Of a stretch of 64,000 nucleotides of DNA, positions 1-8,368 are shown piece after piece. The stretch's first letter is position 1. Each line of letters starts with the position of its first letter. A model generated the notes under the pieces. The model was not told the origin of the DNA. It was given only the letters and a program-made list of their open reading frames with translations, and searched no databases. Both the position numbers and the translations under genes were made by a program. Origin of the DNA: an uncultured Hyphomicrobiales bacterium (GTDB lineage Bacteria; Pseudomonadota; Alphaproteobacteria; Rhizobiales; Beijerinckiaceae); contig CAIOVE010000037.1 of assembly GCA_903861645.1 (NCBI GenBank), forward strand, positions 1-64,000, written 5' to 3'.

Positions 1-1706
1 AGCGAGATCGGCTCCTTGGCGATCTTCAGCACCTTGCGCACTTTTTCGAGTGGCATGGCGAGCTTCTCGGCCAGTTCCTCCGGCGTCGGCTCGCGGCCGA
101 TCTCATGCAGCATCTGTCGGCTGGTGCGCACGATCTTGTTGATCGTCTCGATCATGTGCACGGGAATGCGGATCGTGCGCGCCTGATCGGCGATCGAGCG
201 CGTGATCGCCTGACGAATCCACCACGTCGCGTAGGTCGAGAACTTGTAGCCGCGGCGATACTCGAACTTGTCGACTGCCTTCATCAGGCCGATGTTGCCT
301 TCCTGAATGAGGTCGAGGAACTGCAGGCCGCGGTTGGTGTATTTCTTGGCGATGGAAATCACGAGGCGCAGGTTGGCCTCGACCATTTCCTTCTTGGCCT
401 GACGCGCCTCGCGCTCGCCCTTCTGCACCATCTGCACGATGCGGCGGAATTCCTGAATCTCGAGCCCGGTCTCGGTCGCCAGCGTGTGGATTTCGCCGCG
501 GATGGCCTTGATGCCGTCCTTCTGCTTGGCGACGAACTCCTTCCAGCCGCGCGAGCCGAGCTTCGACACGCGCAGGATCCACTTGGGATCGAGTTCCGAG
601 CCCTGATAGGTGCGCAGGAAGTCGTCGCGCGCCACGCCGAACTGCTCGGCCAGGCGCATCAGGCGCGTCTCCTTGCTGATCAGCCGCTTGTTGATGTCGT
701 AAAGCTGCTCGACCAGCGCGTCGATGCGGTTCTGGTTGAGCGCCAGCGACTTCACGTCGGCGACGATCTCCTTCTTGAGGGTCTTGTACTTGCGCTCCTG
801 CGCCGGCGTCAGCGACTCATTCTTGAGCTTGTTCTCGACGTTCTGGTCCTGCAGGCGACGCAGCTTCTTGTAGGCGTCGGCGATGCGGTCGAACGTGTCG
901 AGCACCTTGGGCTTCAACTCGGCTTCCATCGCCGACAGCGACACGGAATTCTCCATGTCGTCCTCGTCGTCGGAAAAATCCTCGCTGGCGGGTTCGCCAT
1001 CGGGGCCGACCTTGGGTCCGGCGGCGGCGCGCGCGGCGGCCTGCGCCTCGGCGGCCTGCGCCACCTTCTCCGCGGCGCCGGGCGCGGTCATGTCGATCTT
1101 CTTGCCATCGGGGCCGGCGTAGGTCGCCTCGAGGTCGATGATGTCGCGCAGCAGCACCTTGGCGTCGTTGAGTTCGTCGCGCCAGATGATGATGGCCTGG
1201 AAGGTCAGCGGGCTCTCGCACAGGCCCGCGATCATCGCCTCGCGACCGGCCTCGATGCGCTTGGCGATGGCGATTTCGCCCTCGCGCGACAGCAGTTCGA
1301 CCGAGCCCATCTCGCGCAGATACATGCGCACGGGGTCGTCGGTGCGGTCGGTCGGTTCGCGCGTGGTGGTCGTGGCGACGACCGAGGTCTTGGCCGCCTC
1401 GACGAGATCGCCGCCCTCGGCCTCGGCTTCCTCCTCGCCCTCGGCGTCGGCGTCTTCGGCCTCGCCAGCGTCAACGACATTGATGCCCATTTCATTGAGC
1501 ATCGCGTTCATGTCCTCGATCTGGTCGGAGGAGATTTCCTCGGACGGCAGAACGGCGTTCAATTCGTCATGGGTGACGAAACCGCGCTTCTTGGCGAGTT
1601 TGATCAGCCGCTTGACGGCGGCGTCCGAAAGGTCGAGCAAGGGGCTGTCGGGCCCCTCGACGGTGGCGACGGCGCCTTCGGGCTTTTCGTCTTCCTTCTT
1701 CGCCAT
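1..1706 (-). CDS. rpoD: RNA polymerase primary sigma factor RpoD (sigma-70), 3' end outside window
   Basis: Housekeeping sigma factor that directs core RNA polymerase to -35/-10 promoters. The 568 visible residues start [11 protein letters not shown] and carry, in order, region 1.1, an acidic Glu/Asp-rich linker, region 1.2 ([21 protein letters not shown]), a long non-conserved insert, region 2 ([49 protein letters not shown]) and region 3. Region 4 lies beyond base 1, so this is an edge truncation and not a broken gene. It follows dnaG on the same strand, the common dnaG-rpoD order. The ATG at 1706 is preceded on the minus strand by GGAGTTGAGCGA. Family assignment is certain from region 2. 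Confidence 0.97.
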   Translation of the reverse strand, partial: MAKKEDEKPEGAVATVEGPDSPLLDLSDAAVKRLIKLAKKRGFVTHDELNAVLPSEEISSDQIEDMNAMLNEMGINVVDAGEAEDADAEGEEEAEAEGGDLVEAAKTSVVATTTTREPTDRTDDPVRMYLREMGSVELLSREGEIAIAKRIEAGREAMIAGLCESPLTFQAIIIWRDELNDAKVLLRDIIDLEATYAGPDGKKIDMTAPGAAEKVAQAAEAQAAARAAAGPKVGPDGEPASEDFSDDEDDMENSVSLSAMEAELKPKVLDTFDRIADAYKKLRRLQDQNVENKLKNESLTPAQERKYKTLKKEIVADVKSLALNQNRIDALVEQLYDINKRLISKETRLMRLAEQFGVARDDFLRTYQGSELDPKWILRVSKLGSRGWKEFVAKQKDGIKAIRGEIHTLATETGLEIQEFRRIVQMVQKGEREARQAKKEMVEANLRLVISIAKKYTNRGLQFLDLIQEGNIGLMKAVDKFEYRRGYKFSTYATWWIRQAITRSIADQARTIRIPVHMIETINKIVRTSRQMLHEIGREPTPEELAEKLAMPLEKVRKVLKIAKEPIS

Positions 1707-1821
1707 TCGCTCAACTCCGATAAGGCGGACACTGACGCCGTCGCGCCGGTCCACGCCTGCAAGGTTCCAACGGCCCGTTGGCCATCAATGATTCGCTGGA
1801 CCGACCATGACCGTCCGCGCA

Positions 1822-1836
1822 TTAAGCCCGGCTTAA
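1822..1836. promoter_or_regulatory. Perfect palindrome in dnaG-rpoD intergenic region
   Basis: TTAAGCC-C-GGCTTAA, two 7-base arms around one central base, in the 171 bp between the dnaG stop and the rpoD start. It lies about 115 bp upstream of the rpoD ATG. The position suits an operator or promoter-proximal element for rpoD, but no regulator is suggested by the sequence. Nothing else is visible in this gap. Confidence 0.3.
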
Positions 1837-1877
1837 CCACGCACGGGCGGCGCGACGGAATGGTCAACCAACGACCG

Positions 1878-3851
1878 TCAAACTTCTTCCTTCGGAAGCC
1901 CGGACGACATCCCGAACCCCTCGACCATGGCCTCTCGGCCCTCGATACTCGCCAATTCGCCCTGAATGTCGCGCAACCGGGCGAGAGTCTCGTCGCTCGC
2001 GTCCTGCGCCAGGGCGAGTTCCGCCGATTTCAAGTCCTTATGTAACGCCCGCGCCCTGTGATGCAAGGCCAGCGCCTGCCGTAAAACCTCCTCCGCGTCG
2101 GATTCAGCGGCTTCCGGACGGATGCATTTCTGGCTGGCGATCAACTCCATGGCCTCGACCCGCCGGCGGGCGGTCTCGTGGCCCGCCCGGTCGACCGCCG
2201 CCCGCAGGTCGAAACGGTCGGGCTCCGGATCGACCGACAGACGCGAGATTATGCCGTCGCGCAGGTCGGCGAGTTCCTTGCCGACGAATTCCAGACCGGC
2301 GATCTCCTCGGCGAACCGGGCGGCAAGCCTTGGATGGTTGAGCAGCAACAGCACGATCAGCGCCTCGCGCGGCGGGAAATTCACCCGCCCCCGCGACAAA
2401 AGCGGTGAATTAACAAGGCTCTGGCTAGGCGGAACCGGCGTGCTGGCGAAGCCCGAGCGCGGTTCGTCGCGACGGAAACCGCCACGGCCCATCGGCTGGG
2501 CCGGCCTGCCGCCCTGGGAGCGACGGGGCGCGCCGGCAGCGCCCCGGCCCTGCGACTGCGGGGCGACGCCAAACAGACCGGCCAGCCGCTCCTCAAGCGC
2601 CTGCCAGTAATGCCGGCGCAGCGTTTCGTCGGCGATGCCCCGGACCACCTCCCGCAGACGCCGCTCCAATGCCGCCCGGCGCTCGGGGGTGTCGAGCGGG
2701 CCGGCCTGCACTTCCCGCGTCCAGAGAACGTCGATCAGCGGCCGGGCGGCCGACAGAACCTCCTCGATCGCCGCCGGGCCGCCCGAGCGGGCGAGATCGT
2801 CGGGGTCTTGTCCCTCCGGCAGAAAGGCGAAGCGCAGGCTACGCCCTGGCCCGATCAGCGGCAGGGCGGTGTCGACGGCCCGGTCGGCGGCCTTCCGGCC
2901 AGCCTTGTCGCCGTCGAAGCACAGGATCGGCTCCTCGGCCATCCGCCACATCAGGTCGCATTGGTCGGGCGTCAGCGCCGTGCCCATGGGCGCGACCACG
3001 TGCGGAAAGCCCGCCGCGCTCATGGCGATGACGTCGACATAGCCCTCGACAGCGATCACCGAGCCACGGTCATGGGCCGCCTTGCGGGCGTTGTGATGAT
3101 TGTAGAGGGTCGCCCCCTTGTGAAAGAGCGTCGTCTCCGGCGAATTCAGATATTTGGCCGGCACGTCCTTTTCGAGCGCCCGCCCGCCAAAGGCGATGAC
3201 CTTGCCGGAGCGGTCGGCGATGGGAAACATCACCCGGTTGCGGAAGCGGTCGTAGGGCACGGGAATGTCGTCGCCGTGGATCAACATGCCCGTTTCGATC
3301 ATCTGATCGACGCCGGCCCCCTTGGCGGCCAGATATTCGCGCAGGGCGAAGCGCTCGTTGGGCGCGTATCCCAGCCGGAACTGGCGCTGGACCTGCGGGC
3401 TCAGCCCGCGGTCGGCGAGATAGCCGCGCGCCCGCGCGCCGACCGGCGCCTGCAACTGTTCCTCGAAAAATTTCGCCGCGAGTTCCAGCACGTCCTGCAG
3501 GGAAGCGCGGGCCTTTTCCCGGCGGGCCGTCTCGGGCGACACCTCCGGCAGGGATAGGCCGGCGTCCGCGGCAAGCCGCTCGACCGCGTCGGGGAAGGAA
3601 AGTCCCTCCGTGCGCATGACGAAATCGAAAACATTGCCGTTCTGGCCGGACGAAAAATCGAACCAGGCCTGTTTCTGGTCGTTGACGAAGAAGGATGGCG
3701 TCTTTTCGGCGCTGAAGGGCGACAGGCCCTTCCATTCACGGCCCGCCTTCTGCAACTTGACCCGACGGCGCACGACCTCCGACACGGGCAGGCGCGCCTT
3801 GATCTCGTCGAGGAAAGTGGGCGGGAATCGCATGGGCGGCAGAGCATACAC
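1878..3851 (-). CDS. dnaG: DNA primase DnaG lacking the zinc-ligand residues
   Basis: Primase that lays RNA primers at the replication fork with DnaB helicase. The 657-residue protein has the normal length and order: N-terminal CHC2-like domain, TOPRIM core (VIAVEGYVDVIAM, then ILCFDGDKAGRKAADRA) and C-terminal helicase-binding domain after a Gly/Arg/Pro-rich linker. In the N-terminal domain the usual Cys-Pro-Phe-His is SPFS and the usual Cys-Phe-Gly-Cys is DFSSG, so all four zinc ligands are gone while EKTPSFFVND is kept. Partial loss is, as far as I recall, a trait of rhizobial-type DnaG. The start is the ATG behind GGAGGTGT; an internal ATG at 3833 (MRFPPTFLDEIK) is the alternative. Confidence 0.95.
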   Translation of the reverse strand: MYALPPMRFPPTFLDEIKARLPVSEVVRRRVKLQKAGREWKGLSPFSAEKTPSFFVNDQKQAWFDFSSGQNGNVFDFVMRTEGLSFPDAVERLAADAGLSLPEVSPETARREKARASLQDVLELAAKFFEEQLQAPVGARARGYLADRGLSPQVQRQFRLGYAPNERFALREYLAAKGAGVDQMIETGMLIHGDDIPVPYDRFRNRVMFPIADRSGKVIAFGGRALEKDVPAKYLNSPETTLFHKGATLYNHHNARKAAHDRGSVIAVEGYVDVIAMSAAGFPHVVAPMGTALTPDQCDLMWRMAEEPILCFDGDKAGRKAADRAVDTALPLIGPGRSLRFAFLPEGQDPDDLARSGGPAAIEEVLSAARPLIDVLWTREVQAGPLDTPERRAALERRLREVVRGIADETLRRHYWQALEERLAGLFGVAPQSQGRGAAGAPRRSQGGRPAQPMGRGGFRRDEPRSGFASTPVPPSQSLVNSPLLSRGRVNFPPREALIVLLLLNHPRLAARFAEEIAGLEFVGKELADLRDGIISRLSVDPEPDRFDLRAAVDRAGHETARRRVEAMELIASQKCIRPEAAESDAEEVLRQALALHHRARALHKDLKSAELALAQDASDETLARLRDIQGELASIEGREAMVEGFGMSSGLPKEEV

Positions 3852-3881
3852 CTCCGCCCCGCGCGCGAACAGACAGGAAAC

Positions 3882-3903
3882 GGGCGCGCGCGGCGCGGCG
3901 CCC
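3882..3903 (-). terminator. Possible weak stem-loop between dnaG and the upstream gene
   Basis: GGGCGC and GCGCCC arms (6 bp) around a 10-base GC-rich loop, just after the stop of the minus-strand gene at 3927. On the minus strand it is followed by GTTTCC, a poor U-tract, so terminator function is weakly supported. Confidence 0.25.
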
Positions 3904-3926
3904 GCTATTCACAGGCTCGACCGCGG

Positions 3927-4805
3927 CTATTCAGCGGCGACGGTGAAAATCGCGTCCTCGTAAACGCCGTGACCCATGCTGGCGTTCTGGAAGATTTCGC
4001 GCTCCTCGACCCAGCGGAAGGTGTTCTCGAAAATTTCCTTGGAATAGGGCTCGAAAACGATCCGCTCGCCCGGTCCCCAGCGCCGCGTGTCCATGACGCC
4101 GTGGAACCGCTCGGGAAACTCCTTCTTGTAGTAGTGGGTGTAAAGCTCGGGCCGCAGGTCGATATCGTGCTGGGCGCGCCGCAGGGCGCGAAAATACTTC
4201 GCGACATCCTCGGCTTCGGGCTCCCCGGTGATCATCGAGGCCATCATGAAAGTCGTGTCGATGACCTTCCTGAAGCCCAGTTGCTCCAGGAAGTAATAGG
4301 GGCCGCTGAAGGCCGAACAAGCCGGCGTTTTGCCGTCGATCAGGGCCTCCATCCGCGCGAACAGCAATCCGTCGTTGAAGGACATGTTCATGTCGGTGAT
4401 CGGCATGTACTGCTCGAGCGCCTGAATGGTCGCGTAATGGCTACCGGACTGGAAGCCAACCGAGATCGGCACCCCCTTGAGATCCTCGGGCGTTCTGATT
4501 TTCGAGTCCGCCGGCACGAAAACGCCAGCGGGCGAGACTGAATAACACTCCGAGTAGAGCTTGCCGTGACCGTTCGAGGCCGCGACGTTCACGGTCCAGT
4601 GGCAAGCGCCGCTGACGTTGCAAGGCCGGCCCGCCTCGAAGGTTTGATAGGCGCCGACGCGATTGCCGATGTGGTGGCCCTGCGACTTGCGCGAGTCCAT
4701 CGTCTCGCGGAATTCGTAATCAAGTCCCTCGGCGGCGAAATAGCCCTTTTCCTCGGCGACCCATTCATGCAGCCGGAAGTGCGGCGCGACAACGAACTTG
4801 TCCAT
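3927..4805 (-). CDS. Cytosolic NMT1/ABC substrate-binding-like protein
   Basis: A 292-residue protein of the periplasmic-binding-protein type II fold, beginning MDKFVVAPHFRLHEWVAEEKG and containing an NMT1-like body (EDLKGVPISVGFQSGSHYATIQAL). It has no signal peptide and no ABC permease or ATPase nearby, so it probably is not a transport receptor. The related family of 4,5-dihydroxyphthalate decarboxylases shows that this fold can be enzymatic. The reading frame stays open far upstream, but the start at 4805 is decided by GGAGGG three bases before the ATG and by the family N-terminus. The gene is divergent from selO. The actual substrate cannot be read from the sequence. Confidence 0.75.
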   Translation of the reverse strand: MDKFVVAPHFRLHEWVAEEKGYFAAEGLDYEFRETMDSRKSQGHHIGNRVGAYQTFEAGRPCNVSGACHWTVNVAASNGHGKLYSECYSVSPAGVFVPADSKIRTPEDLKGVPISVGFQSGSHYATIQALEQYMPITDMNMSFNDGLLFARMEALIDGKTPACSAFSGPYYFLEQLGFRKVIDTTFMMASMITGEPEAEDVAKYFRALRRAQHDIDLRPELYTHYYKKEFPERFHGVMDTRRWGPGERIVFEPYSKEIFENTFRWVEEREIFQNASMGHGVYEDAIFTVAAE

Positions 4806-4928
4806 TGGACCCTCCACGAGACCGCGCCGGTGTCCGGCCGCGTTTGTTGACGCGGAGCATAACCGAAAACACGGGTTTGGTAAGCGCCCGTTCGCGGCTA
4901 TTCTGGAAGGCCATACGAAAGAGCCCCC

Positions 4929-6350
4929 ATGCCCGTCTCGCCAGATTATCGTCCGGAAAAAATTCACGCCGCGCTTGGCGAGGAGTTTTACGATGTCGTG
5001 GACGCCGCCGAATTTCCCACGCGCGTGCTTCGCCATCGCAACGAGCGCTGGGCGGCGCGCGTCGGGCTTCAATCGCTGACCGACGATGAATGGCTCGACC
5101 ACTTCGGCGCGTTCAAGCCCCTGCCCGACAATCTGCCCAAGCCGCTGGCGCTGCGCTATCACGGCCACCAGTTCCGGCATTACAATCATGAGCTCGGCGA
5201 TGGCCGCGGTTTTCTGTTCGCGCAGTTGCGCGACGTCGCCGATGGCCGTCTGCTGGATCTCGCCACCAAGGGCAGCGGCCTGACGCCCTGGTCGCGCCGG
5301 GGCGACGGACGCCTGACGCTGAAGGGCGGCGTGCGCGAAGTGCTGGCGACCGAAATGCTGGAAGCGCTGGGCGTTTATACGTCGAAAAGTTTCAGCCTCG
5401 TCGAGACGGGCGAGGCGCTGGTCCGCGGCGACGAACCCTCGCCCACGCGCTCCAGCGTGCTGACGCGCCTGTCCCATTCGCATATCCGCATTGGAACGTT
5501 TCAGCGCCTCGCGTTTCATCAGGACAAGGCGTCGATCGCGCGGCTGCTAGAACATTGCATCGCACATTATCTGTCCGAACTCGCCAATGAATCCGCCGAC
5601 CGCCGCGCGCCGGAATTCCTCGCAAATGTCGCGCGCCGGGTGGCGCGGCTCGCCGCGCAATGGATGGTCGCCGGCTTTGTCCATGGCGTGCTCAACACCG
5701 ACAACATCAACATCACCGGCGAAAGCTTCGATTACGGACCCTGGCGTTTCGCGCCCCATTATGATCCGGAATTCACGGCGGCCTATTTCGACGAAAATGG
5801 CCTCTACGCCTTCGGTCGCCAGCCCGGCGCGCTCGCCTGGAATCTCACGCGGTTAGCGGAATGTCTATTGCCGGTCGCCGAGCAATCGGCGCTGGAAAAG
5901 GCGCTGGATGTGTATGAACCAACCCTGCAGGCGGAGTTCGCCAAGGCGATCGCGCGGCGCCTCGGCCTCGCGCCGGCCGACGCAAAAAGCGACGGATTGC
6001 TGGCCAAGCAGGCGCTGGAATTTCTCGGCAAGACGAAGGCGCCCTACGAACAGTTCTTTTTCGACTGGCGAGGCGGCCTCGCGAGCGCCGAACGCGCGCG
6101 CAGGAGCCCATCCGCGGCGTTTTACGCAACGGCCGAATTCACGGCCTTGCGCGACGCCCTCGCCGCGCGTGGCGCCGCGCCCGACGCGCGTCTCGATCAT
6201 CCCTATTTCGCGCGGACCGCGCCCTGCTCGATGCTGATCGACGAGGTCGAGGCGATCTGGGCGCCCATCGCCGCCAATGACGACTGGTCGCTGTTTCACG
6301 GCAAATTGAAAGCAATCGACGAGATGCGCGAGGCCTACGCGACGGATTGA
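4929..6350 (+). CDS. selO: Protein adenylyltransferase SelO (YdiU/UPF0061 pseudokinase)
   Basis: SelO transfers AMP from ATP to Ser/Thr/Tyr hydroxyls of proteins and is linked to redox stress. The 473-residue length matches the family. Visible family blocks are YHGHQFRHYNHELGDGRG, ATKGSGLTPWSRRGDGRLTLKGGVRE (the nucleotide-binding part), the acidic GVLNTDNINITGESFDYGPW (metal-binding Asn/Asp) and GRQPGALAWNLTRLAECLLP. The C-terminus does not show the Cys-x-x-U/C motif of eukaryotic SelO; it ends REAYATD. It is a single gene, convergent with the next one at a 6-base gap. Confidence in the family is high. Confidence 0.93.
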   Translation: MPVSPDYRPEKIHAALGEEFYDVVDAAEFPTRVLRHRNERWAARVGLQSLTDDEWLDHFGAFKPLPDNLPKPLALRYHGHQFRHYNHELGDGRGFLFAQLRDVADGRLLDLATKGSGLTPWSRRGDGRLTLKGGVREVLATEMLEALGVYTSKSFSLVETGEALVRGDEPSPTRSSVLTRLSHSHIRIGTFQRLAFHQDKASIARLLEHCIAHYLSELANESADRRAPEFLANVARRVARLAAQWMVAGFVHGVLNTDNINITGESFDYGPWRFAPHYDPEFTAAYFDENGLYAFGRQPGALAWNLTRLAECLLPVAEQSALEKALDVYEPTLQAEFAKAIARRLGLAPADAKSDGLLAKQALEFLGKTKAPYEQFFFDWRGGLASAERARRSPSAAFYATAEFTALRDALAARGAAPDARLDHPYFARTAPCSMLIDEVEAIWAPIAANDDWSLFHGKLKAIDEMREAYATD

Positions 6351-6356
6351 GCCCGC

Positions 6357-7577
6357 CTACTGGCTGAGATAGGCGCTCGCCGTGGTCGATCCGCCGCCCG
6401 ATGGTTGAATGGCGAAGCCCGCCGCCGGCGCGATATTCCACGTCAGCGAATCCAGAATGACCTGATTGACGACAATGGTCAGGTTTTCCGATGTCACGTT
6501 CGATTGCGCGTTGAAGGTGATGTTCCGACTTGGCTGATAGATCAACCCGCTGAGCGCGTGCCCCGCCGAACCATTGATCGTATAGGACGATCGCGGCAAT
6601 CCGTTCGGCTCGAACATCAGGATATTGGCGTAGGTTCCGCTGGTCGGCACCGAAGCGTTGATGACGACGCCGCTGTTGACCTGAATATAGGAATTCGAAT
6701 CCGCGAAATAGAAGGTCACGCCCGATCCCGTCACGGTCCAGCCGCTGTTCAGGTTCCAGTGCGCGTTGCTGAAAACATAGAATCCAGGCTGCAGGTTGAG
6801 CGTGCCGCTGCCATTGAAATTGAAATTGCCACAATAGACGCCGGGGCTCAGGAAGTTCGAGCCGGAATAGTTCTGGTTGCTGACCGTGCATGAACCAACC
6901 GTCACCGCGGGCAGCGTTGACGCGAAGGGATCGGCGGGAACCGAGCAACCCGTCGAAAGACCCGTTACGGGGCCGCCGTTCTGGATCACGCTGGCGCCAG
7001 CGACACAGATGCGGCTGACGTTGAACGTGTCGCCGGAATTGAAGATCGCGGCGGGATTGCCCGTCGAGGCGACATCGATCTCGCAGGCCGATCCGTTGAT
7101 CGTCACATTGCTGTTGACCAACAGGGACTGGTTCGCCGAGGGGTCGAGCGCCAGCAGGCAAATGGACGTCGCGCTCTGGCCGAGACCCGCCGTCGCGGTG
7201 ACGTGAACGGTGACGTTATGAACGCCGATGAGACCGAGAAAGGATGTCACGTAGCTCGCCGAGACCGCGCCCGTGAAGGTTCCATTGGCGTTGTTCGTCC
7301 AGATCGGCGAGGCGCTTCCGGTGAAGCCCTTCATGTTCGCCATCGACGCGGTGAGCATGGCGCCCGCGACGCCGCCACGTTGCGCGGTCGCGACCTTGAC
7401 GCCGGCCAGAACGCTCGAGTCCACGGCTTCCTGCAAATGCGCCCGCGCGTCGAGAAGCCGAGCGTATTCCACGGCCGCCCCGCCGGCGATCATCAGCGGC
7501 ACGAAGGCGACGGCGAAGAAGGTGGCGACGGAAGCTCGACGGTCCGAGAAGATCCGCGAAATCAATGAAATCCGCAT
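6357..7577 (-). CDS. TadG-like pilus assembly / secreted protein
   Basis: A 406-residue protein with the TadE/TadG layout: a short basic N-terminus, one hydrophobic segment at about residues 16-38 (VATFFAVAFVPLMIAGGAAVEYARLLDARAHLQEAVDSS), then a long extracytoplasmic Asn/Ser/Gly-rich beta-type region. This N-terminal module anchors pseudopilin-related proteins of the Tad (tight adherence) system. No tadA/cpa genes are present here, so it is a solitary member, which is common in Hyphomicrobiales. The start at 7577 is the ATG of MRISLISRIFSD. Its specific function is unknown. Confidence 0.8.
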   Translation of the reverse strand: MRISLISRIFSDRRASVATFFAVAFVPLMIAGGAAVEYARLLDARAHLQEAVDSSVLAGVKVATAQRGGVAGAMLTASMANMKGFTGSASPIWTNNANGTFTGAVSASYVTSFLGLIGVHNVTVHVTATAGLGQSATSICLLALDPSANQSLLVNSNVTINGSACEIDVASTGNPAAIFNSGDTFNVSRICVAGASVIQNGGPVTGLSTGCSVPADPFASTLPAVTVGSCTVSNQNYSGSNFLSPGVYCGNFNFNGSGTLNLQPGFYVFSNAHWNLNSGWTVTGSGVTFYFADSNSYIQVNSGVVINASVPTSGTYANILMFEPNGLPRSSYTINGSAGHALSGLIYQPSRNITFNAQSNVTSENLTIVVNQVILDSLTWNIAPAAGFAIQPSGGGSTTASAYLSQ

Positions 7578-7618
7578 GGCCGGTCCCGACGTTCGGTGAG
7601 CATTTGATCAATGAACAC

Positions 7619-7653
7619 AAGGCGTTCGCCGACTCGCGAACGTGAAACGCCTT
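7619..7653 (-). promoter_or_regulatory. Two mutually exclusive hairpins upstream of the tadG-like gene
   Basis: The 195 bp between yqeY and the tadG-like gene contain two overlapping inverted repeats: outer AAGGCGTT (7619-7626) / AACGCCTT (7646-7653), and inner CGTTCGC (7623-7629) / GCGAACG (7636-7642). They share the CGTT bases, so only one can form at a time. The location is 42-76 bases upstream of the start. An RNA or operator role is inference. Confidence 0.3.
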
Positions 7654-7733
7654 ACGATCACAATAGCAAAATGCAGCGTCGGGAGAGGCGGCGAATTTGA
7701 ATAAAGTTACCAACGAACAAATGGGAATGAAGG

Positions 7734-7758
7734 AAATCGGCGCCTCCCGCCCCGATTT
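7734..7758 (-). terminator. Candidate stem-loop downstream of yqeY
   Basis: AAATCGG and CCGATTT arms (7 bp) with an 11-base GC-rich loop, beginning 15 bases past the yqeY stop on the minus strand. No clear U-run follows, so this is a weak terminator candidate. Confidence 0.35.
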
Positions 7759-7772
7759 GCCTCGACCCTGAC

Positions 7773-8222
7773 TCAACCCGCCAGAATGGCCTTGACCGTG
7801 GCGCTCGCCTTGGCGAAGTCGATCTGCCCGGCGTATTTCGCCTTTAGCGCGCCCACGACCTTGCCCATGTCCTTGATCGAGGCCGCGCCGGTTTCCGCGA
7901 TGGCCGCGCGGATCGCCGCCTCGACGTCGGCCTCGGCCATCTGCTTGGGCAGAAACTCCGAAATGATCGCGATTTCCTCGCGTTCCTGCTGGGCAAGCTC
8001 GGGACGGGCGTTCTTTTCGTAGATGTCCATGGATTCCTGCCGGCTCTTCACCATCTTGGTGAGCACGGCGATCAAATCTTCCGGACCGACGGTCTTGCCC
8101 TCGCCCCGGGCGGCGATATCACGGTCCTTGAGCGCGGCGTTGACCATGCGCAGCGTCTCGACGCGGCGCTTGTCGCCCGCCTTCATCGCCGTCTTGAGCA
8201 TATCCATGATCTGTTCGCGCAT
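7773..8222 (-). CDS. GatB/YqeY domain protein
   Basis: A 149-residue YqeY-family protein (MREQIMDMLKTAMKAGDKRRVETLRMVNAALKD). It is an all-helical protein related to the tail domain of the GatB amidotransferase subunit and is thought to act on tRNA or translation; its precise role is unsettled. The C-terminal block KDMGKVVGALKAKYAGQIDFAKASATVKAIL is typical. Two ATGs lie 6 bases apart; AGGAG sits 7 bases before the inner one (8222) but only 1 base before the outer (8228), which favours 8222. It is divergent from carA, a frequent arrangement in alphaproteobacteria. Confidence 0.92.
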   Translation of the reverse strand: MREQIMDMLKTAMKAGDKRRVETLRMVNAALKDRDIAARGEGKTVGPEDLIAVLTKMVKSRQESMDIYEKNARPELAQQEREEIAIISEFLPKQMAEADVEAAIRAAIAETGAASIKDMGKVVGALKAKYAGQIDFAKASATVKAILAG

Positions 8223-8256
8223 TGTCATTCTCCTGGGATTGGCGGGCGGCGGCGGG

Positions 8257-8285
8257 TTGACGCCCCCGGAGCCCTCCAATAGCGT
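8257..8285 (+). promoter_or_regulatory. Candidate sigma-70 promoter of carA
   Basis: TTGACG at 8257-8262, a 17-base spacer, and TAGCGT at 8280-8285, about 83 bases before the carA ATG. It is a good -35 with a weak -10. Confidence 0.4.
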
Positions 8286-8368
8286 GCCGCCAAATTCCAA
8301 CCCGTTGTCCGGTCTCGAATCGGCGCTGTCCGCGCCGGGCCGGCGCGCGCACAGGGTGTAGAGCGACG

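Noticed and set aside
105-2045. 646-codon open frame on the plus strand
   Set aside because: Antisense to rpoD, whose conserved regions are unmistakable on the minus strand.
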